This document shows positions 14,375 through 28,500 of a DNA stretch of 64,000 nucleotides, one piece after another; position 1 is the first letter of the stretch, and each line of letters opens with the position of its first letter. The notes beneath the pieces were generated by a model. The model was not told where the DNA came from, made no database searches, and saw only the letters and a list, made by a program, of their open reading frames with translations. The stretch spans positions 233,295 to 297,294 of the forward strand of contig VZRN01003448.1 in the NCBI GenBank assembly GCA_013397935.1, in the 5' to 3' direction. A program made the position numbers and the translations under genes. The stretch is from Dasyornis broadbenti. Lineage: Eukaryota; Chordata; Aves; Passeriformes; Dasyornithidae.

Positions 14375-14466
14375 TCTCTGCCCATGGCAGGGGGTTGGAA
14401 CTACATGGTTTCTGAGGTCCTTTCCAACCCAAACCATTCCGTGATTCTACGATATCATTCTATTCT
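14375..14466 (+). mobile_element. CR1 LINE fragment (3' end, sense)
   Basis: Reads CTGCCCATGGCAGGGGGTTGGAACT, then GTCCTTTCCAACCCAAACCATTCC and the 8-bp-type tail GTGATTCTACGATATCATTCTATTC, so the sense strand is plus. Confidence 0.82.
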
Positions 14467-15097
14467 GTTTTGCATGTTTTTTCTGCCTTTATCCACCCCT
14501 TTCTCATTTTTTTCAATTTTAATTCTCTCATTGTTATCTCTTTTCCCTTTTGCCTGCAACACCCCCTTAGCTTTAACACACTATTTCACTCTGCCTACTC
14601 CGACAGGCAGTAGCTTGGATTTGTTTGTTTCCCATTTTATTTGGAAGCCCACAAAGGAGGGAGAGGAGCAAGTGGCCCCACGCGGGAGCCAACTGCCCCT
14701 GGTGCCACAGGGTGTAGGGGCATGAAAGAGAAAAGTTCCAGATGGGGAGCGCAGAGCTCAAGGAGAGAGGCTGCAGGAAAGATGAGGAGCCTACAGCCTG
14801 GGCTCGGAGGGGATGAGCAAATGAACCTGCCCAGAGATGAGAGAGAGGAGTGCACAGCTTGCTGCAGCTCAGAAAGAGAATTAACCAAAGCAAATCCCAC
14901 AAGCCAGCACAGACCTGCAAGAGAGGCGGGGGACACAGGAGGAGATGCACAGAAATCCCTTTTTGCTGGTGTTCTGTCACTGCTCAGCTCATTCCTTTGA
15001 AAGTTTCTGTTTGTTTGTTTTAGATGGCAAATACTAGGCAAACGTGAACTGAAAAAATATTTTGTGGGTGTTTCTTGTATCCTTTTTTTTTTTTTTT

Positions 15098-15107
15098 NNN
15101 NNNNNNN
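15098..15107. other. Assembly gap (10 N)
   Basis: Ten N bases directly after a run of 16-17 T, consistent with a homopolymer that could not be resolved. Confidence 0.99.
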
Positions 15108-16250
15108 TGTTTTAAGTTAAAACACTCTGTTCCTTCTTGAGATCTCAAAACCAGGAAGAGGCAAGCGCAGACCATCTCTGACTGGGCTGCTTCGGGGTCC
15201 CATCACATCTGCCCTGGGAGACAGAGACAGGAATAGGCAGGGCTGGTTCCCTGCATAGTGAACCAGGCACGGGAAGACATTCCATTTTATAAGAGCAGAA
15301 AATAGTTTTAGATTTGTATTTGGTGGGCTTTTGTTGGATTTTTTTCTTTTTTTTCTTCCTTTTTTTTTTCTGTTTGTTTGTTTGTTTCTATAAGGATTAG
15401 AAATATGAATCCCACAAACTTTCCCATGTTTAGGCACCTGCTGGGGCACTGTGTCACACCTTGTACTTAGTGAAGAAGAGGATTTAGCTGGGAATCACTC
15501 CTATTTCCACTCTTCCAAGCAGGAAACTTGGAACAACAGACCTCACCTTCTCTTTGTAACGGGTAGGACAATCAGCCACGTGTGCAGGAAGGTTGCCCGC
15601 TCTAGACAAGCAGCCTGTGGGTAGGAAAAGCGGTCGCTGGCCATTACCACAGCATCAGGCGTTGCAACAAATATTTGGCACAATATTTGGCACGCCCAGA
15701 TCTTGAATTTTCTCACCTCAGAGGCACTGCCATGCACATGGGCAGGAGGAGGGAGGGAGAAGAAGCCTCTGAATTGGGCTGTTCATAGAGAGCACTGGTT
15801 AAAATTTACACTTTCCAAATATATTGATTTCAAAATCAATATCAACTTACCTTGGCACCTTACAAGCTTTTTCTAAGGCACTAATTCATGATATAAATAA
15901 ATCAATTAAACCTGTCTGTGTTAACTGCTCTTTCTTAAAGGAATTTTCACAGCAGTCAGCATCCCTAGCACTTTGGGAAATTATTCTCAATGCAAATAGA
16001 TCTCATTCTTAAAATGGGAACTGTTCTCTCCCAGTGTCTGGAAAGCCCTTTTAGAGGTGATTTCAGCATCCAAGCTCTAAATAGCAATGCACATGGCTGT
16101 GGTTTTATTTATTTCACATTCCATCCTTACAAGCCCTCACTGCACCCCTGATGTCCCTCCACCTCAGCCAGAGAAGGTAATCCCATAGATACTCCTCAGC
16201 CACCTCTTCTCTGGATACTCTTTGTCTTAATCCAAATTTTTCTACATGTG

Positions 16251-16270
16251 AAAAAAAAAAAAAAAAAAAA
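16251..16270. repeat. Poly-A tract (20 A)
   Basis: Homopolymer in intergenic DNA. Confidence 0.95.
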
Positions 16271-19200
16271 CTAAATTAACCAAAAGGTCAGCCTTGGTGG
16301 GCCCAGGATCTAAACCAAGTCTAGCACATTTTATGCTCTGAAAGAATAGAAAATAAAAGTCACGTGCAAGAAGAAGAGTTAAAAACAGGACAATTTTGCA
16401 ACTCACAGCAGAGAAATGAAGATAAGTTTTGGCTAGAGCTCAGCTTTAACTCAGGGGCACACCCAACAGGCTCTGGTGATAGCATTCAGCTATTATCCCC
16501 ACAGTGACAGGGAAAAACATCCAAATATATAATTTCCTTTGTGACTGAGGTGGGCCTTTGTCCTCGCTCCACACACCCAGCCTGGGCTGGGCAACACCAC
16601 CAGCCTTATCCTGACACCAGAGCTCTGACAAGGAGCCACGAGAGTAAAGCAAGGGAAGGTTTATCACCACAGATCTGGTCATCAACCCGAAGAAAACTTC
16701 CCATTTTAGTTTGGTCATTAAGACGGATTCACTTTGCAAGTCTTGCCTTAGCACCAGGCTAAAGATAAGCTGATGTTTTTGCTTCACCCACAGCATTTCT
16801 GGTCTCTGGTTACACTTTTCAATAGCACAAAATAATTTGATGCACCCACATATACATTTGCAAAATGGTATTTTCACACACAAAAATTAAAGCTCTGTTC
16901 TTTGCACACACACACAAAATAGTTGAGAAGCCAGAGATGAGACATGCTGGTTGAATTTAAAATTATTTCTGCCATAACAAATAAAACCCTTTTCTTGGGA
17001 CAGATTCTCAGATAAATCTTCACAGCTCCTCTGAAGCGAACGAACCCATGACTTTATGTACTCCAGTTTGTCTATATCAGACTGATCCTGATGGACACAA
17101 AGTCAGCCATCAAATCCCATATATTTTCAGTAGGGAAGGATTGGTTCCATTGTATAAACATAGTTAAACTGCTGAAAAGATGAAGGAAGAAAAAGACATC
17201 CTAAAGTTCCTGGTTTCCGAAGCAGATGGGAGAGAGAAGGCCAATTATAGTGTAAAGCATCATTTCACCAAGAGAAGTGCGAGTGCAGGAGGAGCTCTGA
17301 GCAGGGAGGATTTCGCTTTGCCGTGTGTGGTCTCTGGGAAACAAAAGGAAGGGTGTGACTGAAATGAAGACAGACAGAATGCAATATTTTCCTTTGATGT
17401 GTAAACAGATTTAATGCAACAAAAATCAATGAGGAAACTCTCCAAAGGAGAGCGTTTTAATGTGTTATCATATTTCACATAGATTTCATAAAAATTCAAT
17501 TTCAATTATAGCACAATTTACAAACAGAGGAAAGCGCTGTGCCTCCCTGGAAAACATATGGCCATCAAAACTTCAAACAAAACACTGCCAAAGTCGCTCA
17601 TAAAAAATAAATAGCCATAAGCCAGTGTGTTATTGTCCTTTTAATGTTTGTTGAATGCCCATAACTCTTGCCGTGTCCGCCTCGGCTGTCAGCTCCCTGA
17701 CACTCCAGTCTCCCGTTCCCACACCTCCCCTTGACGCGCTCTCGGAGCAGGAGCTGCATTGTGAGCAGGGTTTGATTGTTCTGGGTGTTATCATATATCT
17801 CCAGCTGGGCTGCTGCAGAGAAAGGATCAGATCAATAGTCACCAACAGCCCCAGGGCAGCGGTGGAGCAGCAGCAGGGAGAGGCTGAGCCCAGCCATGGG
17901 CCAGAGCTGCTGTGGCTGCTGGAAGAGGAATGGGCTCCATCCCAGACAGCAGCAGCGGCTTCCTGAGAGCTCTTGGCTCCAGCCACCAGCTCCTGCTCGG
18001 CCACACCAATAACCCACTTGATTTGCCCAAGTTGGGCAACAGGAGTCGGGGTAGGGCACCTCATCTCTGGCCTTGCTGCAGGTACCAGGAGGAGCCGGGC
18101 TCTGGTCCTGGGCAGGGTCAAAAAGAGTGCTGTGCACACAAGTGTGGAGCTACTTTTGCACTTTTGCCGAGGGATTGGGATAGGAATGAGAGTAAAAGTC
18201 CAGGCTGGAAGGCAGATGTGGCTCTGAAACACCATGCACTTGGCAGATGTGCAGCTTTGCCACCAGCACAGTCTGGGCCCCAGTGCCACTGCTGGGGTGC
18301 ATTCGTGTGACAAATCCCTTTTCCTGCAGCTGGGATACAGGTACAATGCCATGGAAAAGCAGGAATGCTTTTTTCCCACCTTTAACGACAAGAAGGATCG
18401 CCATGTCTGTCTCTGCACCTTCCAACTGATGGAGAGATGATCTTCTTCCATTAACAGCCAAACTGTGCCCTTTTTCTTCTTTCAATGGAGACATTTCCAT
18501 TTTGTCCTTTAAGAGCTCCCTGCTGTTGGATGGACACCAGCACTGGCAAGTGAAGGGATGCTTGGCTGGGGGAGCAGAAGGTGCCCCACCCCTCTCTGAG
18601 GTTTTGTCCCTTCACAGTACCCACACAGGGTGGAAGGAAGGGCTGGGAGGGGGGAACTGCTCTTGAAACAGGGCTGGGGGACAGCAGGGCAAACGCAGCA
18701 TTCAGGGAAGAGCCAACCTCCAGCACAACACTCTCCAGCCCCCTCACATTCCAGACTAATCTAGGAATATAATACTGGGTGCAGAAGTTTTTTCTTGGGC
18801 TGGGGGGAGGTGAACAAGGAGCAAGTGCTGATAAAAAGCCAGGAAAGAAGCAGAAGAAATGGAATACAGAAATATATGGAAGAAGGAGGACATTACTGAT
18901 GACATTAGTGAAGTGTAAGTGTGAGAGAAGAAAACATGATGTGTGCTGGCAGGGGAGGACAAGCTCACAAAGCTGATGTATTTTAGCTGTGAGGGGAGTG
19001 AGGACAGGGCTCAGAGCTGACACTTTTCTCAGTGCAAACTTGTCCAGCACAGACTGGGGGATGTGACGGCAGCAATGGTGCTGGCGGCACCTCCGCCAGA
19101 TCTTACAGCTGGGAGCTGCAAGTTGTGCTCTGCTTTCACTGGAACACACGACAGACACCCTACCTAAATATAAAGAAGAAGAAAAATCATTTCTCCCTTC

Positions 19201-20099
19201 TTAATAGTGGCCTGCACGTAGGGTAGAGAATTCCTCTTTCCAGAAGGGAGATAAAATGTATCATCCTTACCCTCCCACTGGCATTAATGCGTGGTATCAA
19301 AATACACCCAATCTCGACTTTAGGATATGTGCCCCTTGGAGCAGGGCCAAATATCCACACATCTGCCATTAGGATTTTACAGGAAACCATTTAGTGGCAG
19401 GGTTTTCCCACAAGCAGTTCATCTCCTCACTAAACGAGCCATTTTGACAGCTTCTGGACCATCTTTCTCTGCGTGCTCTTTGGGGCAGTTGGGTATTGAG
19501 GCTCCTGAGCATAAACAGCCGACAGCTCGCTGGGTTTGGTCACTTCTAGAACAATAAAGACAAAAAGGAAAGACTGATTTTTCTTTTTGTTTGTTTGTTT
19601 TTCCTATTGCAAGCAATAGTATCTAAGTTCATAGTGGGTGTCGCAGGAATATTAAAATAGATCATTCTCCAAAGACCTGAGAAAATAGCAATAATTAAAT
19701 GCAAAATATAAATGCATGACCCTTTCAAGGTAGTTCAAGCCAGCTCCATCAATAAATATCATTACAGAGAAAGATGAGTCTCACAGCACCTCCCAAAAGA
19801 AACTGAAAATGATGGGAAAACTTCAGGCACAATCACAACAGCAATAGCATCAGGGTGCATAGGATATTAAATATTCTCCTTACAACCTTCCATCTGGGTC
19901 TCTCCTGTGGGGGTAAATTTATTCCAGTGATGTCCAATCCTCTATTTAGAGATCTGTAATGTCAAGGCAGCTCAAAGCATGAATTCACACTGAGACAAAA
20001 GCCCTGGAGAACATTCACAGGTGTGTGCCTCGACTCAGCCTCACCACTGAACACGAAAGCCCAGAGTCTGCAGCAGTTTTGGGTGAGATAGAAATTTCT

Positions 20100-20102
<3 letters not shown>

Positions 20103-20131
<29 letters not shown>
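20103..20131. repeat. Poly-T tract (29 T)
   Basis: Homopolymer in intergenic DNA. Confidence 0.95.
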
Positions 20132-23100
20132 CCCTTTGGTTTCCTCCTACCTTGTTAGCTGGGTGCCCTTCTCCTTGAGGATGGGCAGTGGTGCTCGGGT
20201 GGGAGAGGTTTGGGTCTGTATGCTAAAGAAGACAACACATATTTGGAAGTGACCTATAGAAAAGCCTTGAGTTGATACCCAAACTCTCTTAAATATTTAA
20301 CTATTAGCCATGAGGAGAAAATTGGCCACCTTATTTTTTAACCTCTGAAGAGCTGGGCTGAATTAGCTAGCAAATAACAGTGTCTAAAATGCCAACAAGA
20401 AGGGAGAAATAAAGAAAAACAAACACAGGGGTGATGGACCCATAAAAGCACCTCTGTCAGTGAGGTCAGGAGCCTTGGTCCCCGTGGGAGGTGGGGCTGG
20501 GGCCTTCCAGGGATCTGTTGTGGGTTTGAAAGGTGATGGTGTTCAGGGGACTCCTCAGAGACCAAGCACTGCCAGTCCCCAGGACAAGCCTGGAGAGCAG
20601 CTCGGATCTGTCACCCCCAGATTTCTAGCTGCTTCTGGCTAAAGCAACCGAGAAATACATCCTCTTCCCTTCCAAAAACTCTCCAAGGATCCACAACAGT
20701 AAAATTAGAAAGCTCTAACCTAACATTTATAAAGAGGAATATAAAAGAGGAATATAAAATATTGTGCTGGTGGGTAAGCAGTTGGTTAAATCAGGCTGCA
20801 AAGCCAGGAAAATGACATCCCATGTGATGAAGTGCAGCCAGGAGGACACACCAGGCGGAGGGAGGAGTGTGGAGCTCCAAAGTGGCTGTGAGGAAGCACA
20901 GGCTGCTTGCCTGGGATGCTGCAGGCATGGGCAATGCACAGAGTAAAGAGAGAAAGGAGTGAAGAACATGGTTACACATCTTCAGGCAGTGCAAAGAGGA
21001 AAGAGTCGCCAGACCAAATCAGATTTGGAGAAATTTGCAGCCTGTCGAGTGCACCCAGGGCTGACGCTTCACTACCATTGTTGGAATCATTGCTGGAGCT
21101 CCCCAGCACGAGGGGGCTTTCAGGGAACTGCAGTAACCCCAGGAGAAGGTTGGGTTGGTGAAGATCAGCCCTGGGAATGCTCTCCAGAAGAAAGGCAAAC
21201 AAATTTGGGCCACAGCTTCCCCACTCTGGCCAAGGAGGTGGGAGAAGTCACGGTGTAGGAAAGTTGTGCTGGACTTTTTAATGAGGCTGCCTGTGGGCGA
21301 ATGTGAAACGAATAAAAGACAGCTGATGGAAACTAATCACTGCCTAAAAGAGTTCAGAACGGATGTGTTTAAGACACAGTTATGAAAGACAGGATTTAAC
21401 ATCTCTTCCAATAAAAGCTGTGTCGAATGACAGCCAAGGCCGAGGCAGTTAATTAAAGCACAGCATTGAGACACTCATGTATAGAAAGCAATAAACAGCT
21501 TTTGCAGTTGATTAAACAGTGAAGACTGGGGGTTTTAAATTGGCACAGGAGATATTTACTGTAAGCACACCTCAGAGTCACAGGTATTATTGCTCCAAAA
21601 AGGACAGTTTGCTCATCTTACCTTCCCCAGAGCAGAAGCAGCAAGTGCATGGAGGCAGGCAGATGGATTTTCTCCTGAGCAAGGGTGGCCATGGTCATGA
21701 GGGAGGTTGGGAAGAGGCTGCTGTGTGGACAGAGATGAGCTGAGCCTCCAGAAGTGGGGAAAAAGCTTGATAACAGACCCTCCTTTTGTTGCAGTTTATC
21801 TTTTCCTCTTCCATTTCACAAAAGCCCCTGTTGGTTTTCAGAGGTACAAAAGCCGTTCCAGAGCTGAAAATTACTCTCACTGTGAGAGCACCTGGCTTCT
21901 GTAGCTTGCAGCTCCCAGCCACCCCCTGGCAGCAGCCAGCCGTGCCGTGTGACACTCGGGATACACACACACACCACGGCAAAGTGCCGCGCCCCAACTT
22001 GTTTCTGTAGGCAAAGGAAGTACAATAGCAAAGCCAGAGGCGCATTGTAGGAGTTTCATAATGCCCCGCCTTTAAAAAAGCCTCCTGCAGCCTATATTCC
22101 TGAGCAAAGAGATTTACAGAACAATTTACCAGGGCCATGGAGAGCTGAAGCTGGGAGTGGGCGAATATTTTGCTTTCCAGCTCACTGGGTTAATTAAGCA
22201 CAATTAACCCTCTACATGAGAGCGCCACCAGCTGTGCCTTCCCACTGCTCTGTCCTCTGCCACCAGTAGCCCAGAATTTGTGAGCACAGCTCATATTGGT
22301 CATTGAGAGTCCCACACTTGCAGAATATTTGCATTATTAGGGCATACACAGCCTGGATGAGAAAAGGTAAGGTGGTGAGGCAAGGTATTAATTGTGCAAT
22401 TTGATTCTCTGTTAAGTGACAACACCATGTTTCCCGGCTGTATCTACATGACAAACAGTGTAGGGAATTAAGTCAGAGGAATTCTACTTGGAATATCAAC
22501 TGTAAATAATATAATTAATACAATATAATAATATAGTGCAATGCAATAGAATGCAAAGTGCATACAAGTGTCAGAGAGTTGACAGCAAAGACAAGAGAAG
22601 ATTAGAAGGGGCTAATTGACAATGCTAATTATCCTTCATGAATGGATAACATATATAAAACATTATGATTTGTAAAGGATCCTGAATGCTGAAGGGAGAT
22701 AAAACCATCTGGTTATGCCAGGAGGAGCAAAGGGATGGGATGGATTCCAAGGAACGGACACAGATCAATGCCCTTGTCCTGCTTTCAGCCCAAGTTCTCT
22801 GGGATCAGGAACCGAGCAGGGCTCCCTGACCATTGTGTGCTGAACTTTAAAGTGTAGAGAAAAGCAGGAACTCAAAATGAGTTTCAGTAGTGAAGCTGCA
22901 CTTTACTTTTCATAACAATGGATTTTTTTAAAAGGTATGTCAAAGAGAATTGAATTTGGGTCCATGAATACAGCAGTAAGGGATGTAACTCACAGTAATT
23001 ACATTCTCTCTGTCTCCCAAGAACTAGATTTTTCCTTCTTCCAGCAGAGAAACTCTATATATTGTAGTCTTGGTTAAAGTCTAAGCATTCACTTTAGATC

Positions 23101-23860
23101 AGCGTGTTTTCCTAGTGATATACTCTGAATACACTTTGAATTTATGAAATACTCTCAGGAGCAAAAGCTATTGAGAACCAAGATGGGAAGGTAGAGACCA
23201 TGTGAAACAGTTTGTAACTTTTTTTCTGTGAATTTCAGGTGTACATGTAGGAGTGCCCCTGTCCACGGACAGTTCGTGCTCCAGGGCGTGGGGCATTGTC
23301 AGCCCCTTCCCTTTGAGAAATACTTTGTATAGGGCAGCGAACAAAGCTCCATCAATGCATGCAAGAGCCCATGGGACCAGGAAACAACCAAACTGTTACT
23401 TGCAGCCCTGAATCATGGAATCTCCTGGGGTGTACATTGGGAAAACAAGGTTTTCTCCAGGCTTTGTGGTGCTTCTTCTGATGGTGCTGCTCTGACAGAG
23501 TGATAGGTCTTATTTCTTTTTGGCCTTTGGCCTGTAACTATCATTTCACATCCCGATGCCCATCAGCAGTGTCCAAACAATGTTCATTGCAGTGACATTA
23601 TTGTTACTGTTGTTGAAAAATGAAAGTAAACAAGGGGCCTGGACATATCCATAGGGCAACAGGGTTTTACAAGCACTTTAAAGTACACGATTTTTCAAAT
23701 TTTTCACTTGAGTACTCTCAATAACAGTACTGTGTGTTGTTACATGGGTTTCAGCCTGCAGATTTCTGCTCTAGTGTGAATTACATTGCTACCTTCAGCA
23801 GCAAACTCAGTTCATGAAAAAAACCCACAAACTTATATGCCCTGACTGCACAGTGAACCT

Positions 23861-23882
23861 AAAAAAAAAAAAAAAAAAAAAA
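23861..23882. repeat. Poly-A tract (22 A)
   Basis: Homopolymer in intergenic DNA. Confidence 0.95.
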
Positions 23883-25500
23883 TCCTGTCATTAAGAAGCA
23901 GGTTTGCTACACAGAATTTTGAACAGCCTTTAATTTCCACTGTACATTCCTGTGCACACTGGATGAACTGCAAGCTCACACAGGAAATACCCAGAGAAGG
24001 GATTTTAAATCCTAGAGCATAAAGAAACTGATTTAATCAGCTTAAAGCATGTTGATAAAATAGTTAAGTAGATTAGATTAAAATTCTACACTTGCAGTAC
24101 TTCATGAGTAAAGCTGTTTAGCCCCTATGAGAGGCATTTTCCTTTGCCATCATCTAAGGAAAGCAATGGACACTGAATCCATGTCACTTATATAACAATA
24201 AATGCTCAGTTCCTGACAAACTTGAAATTCAGAGCACTCAGAAAGAGCAGGTTGTGTAAATATCCACTTCCTATTAGAAATTTAATTATGTGAGGCCAGG
24301 CTATGAAAATCAGAAATTCTCTTCCTGCCCATGTACCTGGACTTCAGAAGACATCCACATGTTTCTGTAGCACGATCATCTCCAATATTCTGAAATTCTT
24401 AAAAAATCCTAAAAACCACTGTCACCACGTCTCATGCTGGCACAAGAAATACTCACAAAAACGATTTTGATATTCAAACATGAAACTAAGCAGCACCACG
24501 AGCAGTATCAAGTAAAGCAGATCCATCTCTGTGGTGATTGTTGCCAAATTCCCCCAGCTTAGCAAGCAAAACAGGTACAGAGAACTCTTAAAAGCAATTA
24601 AAACTGAAATTACAGGGGGAAAAAAAGTAGGATAATGGAGCACTTTGCTTTACAAGGCTGCTCTAGGTTAGGTCAGGCAGAGTTTTCAATGGAAACAAAA
24701 AATTTCTATGCAGTGACAGCAATAAAAACTGAAGCAGGAGATGCCCTTATTATCATAAATGTCCATTTCCCTATGTATCCTTTAGAAATGTAACTTTTCA
24801 TGAACTTCACTGCTTTGTAAGGTTATCATGAGCCCTGAGGGAAGCCAGCTGGCTGAGAGGTCCATCCTCTGGAGCCCGTGGGTCTGGTGCCCAGAGGAGG
24901 TCAGCACAAAGTGGAGCTGAGAGAGAATTCAAGAGCCATCAGGAGGAGCAATGGCGGAATTTCAATTCCTCGGGGCCAGCCAGTGTGGTGGCAAGGGTGA
25001 AGAGTGAGAGGAGGCAGCTGGAGTGCAAGCGAAGGGCTGCTGAAACCAGCTGGAGAGAAACCGGGTGTGATCACTGCAACTGCACAGAACAGACCCAGTG
25101 CCTTTCACAGCTACAGCCTTTACACAGAAGCATTTTTTTGCCCTTCATGAAGGAAATGTAGGGTCAGGGCTTTCCTGGGACTGCTCTCTGGTATTCATTG
25201 CTCTTGCCTTCTTTTCTGTTTTCTGAAACTCTCTTTTTAGCAGCTAATGATGCTGAAGGGGTAGGTAAGAGAAATCCCAGACAAAAAAATTTCACCTCGC
25301 TAGAGCACCTGGGAACGTGACAAGACACCAGGTATTTGAAATGTCATCCTGGAGAAAGTCTCTGCTTGATTCTACCAGCACAGGCCTTCCTTCAACCTGG
25401 CAAAGCTCAGAGGTTTCTCCCGCAGAAATGATTTAGAATGTTTTGTAGGCACAAGCCTTGCTCTCATAGACGCGATGAAATTAGATACATTGGCTACGTT

Positions 25501-25550
25501 ATCATAGAATCGGAAAACAGCCTGGCTTCAAATTAGCATCGAGTCCAAGT
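25501..25550 (-). mobile_element. Possible degenerate CR1 tail
   Basis: ATCATAGAATCGGAAAACAG followed by a diverged core and ATCGAGTCCAAG resembles an old reverse-complemented CR1 3' end. Short and weak. Confidence 0.35.
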
Positions 25551-28500
25551 TCTTAAATACATGAAATGCTGTCTTACATGATCCCCTGATGTGCAGAATT
25601 CTGCAGAGGTATGGATACAGCCTTGCTTGTTTGGGGTTTTTTTTTCTGCTGAAATACAAAGATGTCTGCTCACAGTGCCAGTTCAAGTCGAGGGTTAGTT
25701 TCTTACAGATTGTGCCTCCCATCAGCAAGGGATCAGTGCATGCCTTCACTTACAGAGCAAGATTTACAAGCAATGAAGTGGCAATTGGAGCACAGCAAGG
25801 AGGAGACAGAAAGCAAAGAATCTCCATGAGTCCATCCATCCTCAGGTAGCACGCACAGACCTTGAGGTGCAGAGAAAGAGGACAACAGAACACCTGTGGC
25901 CTTCGTGCTGCCCCACAGGCTGCTTGGAGATGACGTTCCAGCAGGATCTTCCATGTTTGTGAGATGTGGAGTGGGACCGGGACGTGCACAACACAATGGG
26001 GTCATCTCTGCTTCATTTTATCACTTCACTTTCTTAAGGGCTGTAGAAAGATGGTTTCGTCTGTGATGGATGGATCAAGCAGCTCTAAATTTTAGCAGCG
26101 GAAACTGAGACTTAAGCATCATCAAAAGTAAAAAAATTGTCTGTTTGAGGACATTGCTGTCACTTTTCAAGAATTCTGGAGAAATGCCTATGGAGGCTGG
26201 CTGAGCTGTAGCTGATGCTGTTAGGGAAACGTGGAGAGGGCAGGAAGACCCCCAAGGTACTGTCAAGCCCTGTGATTCTGTATTTGTTATTGTTAATTAA
26301 GTAGTTCCCTCCCTCGGTGCTGTCCACAGGGTTTCTGTCATCTGTAATGAGTATGATTCCTTTTTTCTGTCATTCAACTCTTCCAAAACACCACAAGTTT
26401 TTAAACTGCAATTCGAACTCTAAAAGTGCAGGAAGTATAAATAAAAGGAACAGCTCTGTACAAAGAACTCTATTTCATATTATCTGCGCCCATGGAAATC
26501 CAGTTAATATCCCTGACTTTTTTCAACCTGCCATGGAGTTGGAAGTGAAAAACACCATACGAAAACATTGAAGAAACAGAATTGCATTTGAGTACTTTGG
26601 AATAGGAATAAGGAAGGGTTGAAAACAATTTAAGAAATAAGAGGCTTCCAGTAACTGAGTCCTACAGGCTTTGGGTACGCATAGTATCTATAGAGATAGA
26701 TAGCCTCTAAAATAGCTGAAAATATAAATTAAAATATCCCATCTGGTATATGTGTTTTACTGGCTAGACTCCTTTTCCATAACTTCCTGTGTGGAGTTAT
26801 TATCCTGGACTTAGACATCCCTCAAAGCTCAGACAGCTAAGGGAAATCTAAACAGAATTATTTCTTCCTAATATCCATATTTATAATGCACCAAGTAGTA
26901 GCAAAAGAACAACCCACCCCAAATCATAAGTCTCACTCTTTCTCCTCTTTTTTGAATTTTAGGTAGCTTACATGAAGCGTTCCATGGGAGCGTTCCATCT
27001 CTTGAAGTCTCCATCCTTTTCCTGCACACCTCTGCCGTGGCACCTCTGGAGCCAGGTCCCTCTCAGTTCACAGAACTTGCTCATGGAGCAGAGTGGATTT
27101 TGTGAGCTCTCTAAAGGCTCGTCCCAGATCTAATCTTCTTCTCTGAGACTTGTCACTACAAGACCATGTGGGTGGTTTTCTTAATTAAGAAGGGCCTCCT
27201 TTCCCTTCCTCTGAGCCTCAGCTGTTGCCTTATTGGGCCAAGAGGCATCTCCTCTCCTGATGGACGAATTAACTGCTCCTTGTCCGAGTGAAGGGTAACC
27301 CTTCCTATCCCCTCCCCTTCAGCGAGTCACCGAGCTCCTCTCAGGGTGAAGGGTCCCTTTCAATGAAGTCTCATACTTTCCATCAAGCTGTACAAATAAT
27401 CACACTTGACCCAGCATCGCAATGGAGTTTCAATGCTCAGAGGTGAGCAGCCTGTTCCTGGCTGACATGGAAGCACTTAAGCACGCTGGGGTGACCTCGG
27501 GGTGGCTGCCCTCAGCATTCTTCTCTTTGGTGGACTGTAACGCTGGTTCTGATAGTAATGACGTCAACGACAATAGGATGTGATACAGCAATATGTGACA
27601 AGATCCAGGTTGTCATACTGTATTTATGGGATATGGCTGCTTAAACAGACAATATGATTGCTGCTTTTCGATTACATTTTCATTATGGTAAATGATTTGC
27701 TGTTTCATTTACTGCTAATGTGCTTGTTAACCTAAATTATTTTATTCTTTCATTAAAATATTAATTAAAAAAAAAAAAGTCCTGAAAGTCTACTTTTAAA
27801 AGATATGTGAGAAGGAAATTCCTTAAGTTATTTTCAAATATTGAAATGTTATTTACATTTAAAAACATTCGTAGCAGTAGACACAAATTGTAAGGGATGT
27901 ATGTACTTTTTAGTAGGAAGAAGGGGTTTTCCCTGCTGATCATAGAGCCTTAAAACTAATTTGTTTCTTTCAATTTAGATATTCCTTAAAGAAGGACACT
28001 GTTGTCCAATCAGACGTGCTTAATTAGGACTTTTCAGTGACAAGAGATGCAGTTTAATCCTTCAAGAATTATTAATTTTGCAGTAAAACGCATGAGAGCA
28101 GTCATATGGTTTGCCAGATAGTCTTAAAACTGAGTAGATAATATTTTAATTAGGATTATGGACAACCACGACTCTCCAGTGCGATTCAGCCTGGGAAATA
28201 ACCAGTTAAGAATTTTGTTGGCCTAAAGAAGTGGGGCCAAACCCAGTGGTGGTGGTGGCGGTCCTTCATCCCATGAGTCCTTCAGTGGGACACAGGGATG
28301 TGTAACCCCTATTTCCACACCGTCCTTCCATTCCTGACATTGCTGTCCAACTGCTGCCACCACACTCAGGGATTACTCTCAGCTCTTCCGCTCGCTGTGT
28401 CCTCGTGCCCTTGCATATTTAATCATAATTGGAAGTCAAGTGACTTTTACGAGACAGGAATGTTAATTACCTTTCAAATTGCTGGAGAGGGTACTTTGTC

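Larger units (their letters stand above)
14467..25500. other. Intergenic DNA, no gene seen
   Basis: Includes a 10-N gap, homopolymers and a moderately GC-rich part at about 17650-18700 with long overlapping frames on both strands but no domain, splice pattern or family resemblance. A perfect 7-bp stem with a 5-base loop occurs at 19081-19099. Confidence 0.6.

Noticed and set aside
17630..18451. Open frame of 273 codons on the minus strand
   Set aside because: Overlapped by comparable frames on both strands in GC-richer DNA. The translation is low in order, with no motif and no splice-consistent neighbours; probably chance.
18451..19158. Open frame of 235 codons on the minus strand
   Set aside because: Starts at a non-recognisable context with no domain, and a shadow of the same GC-rich region.
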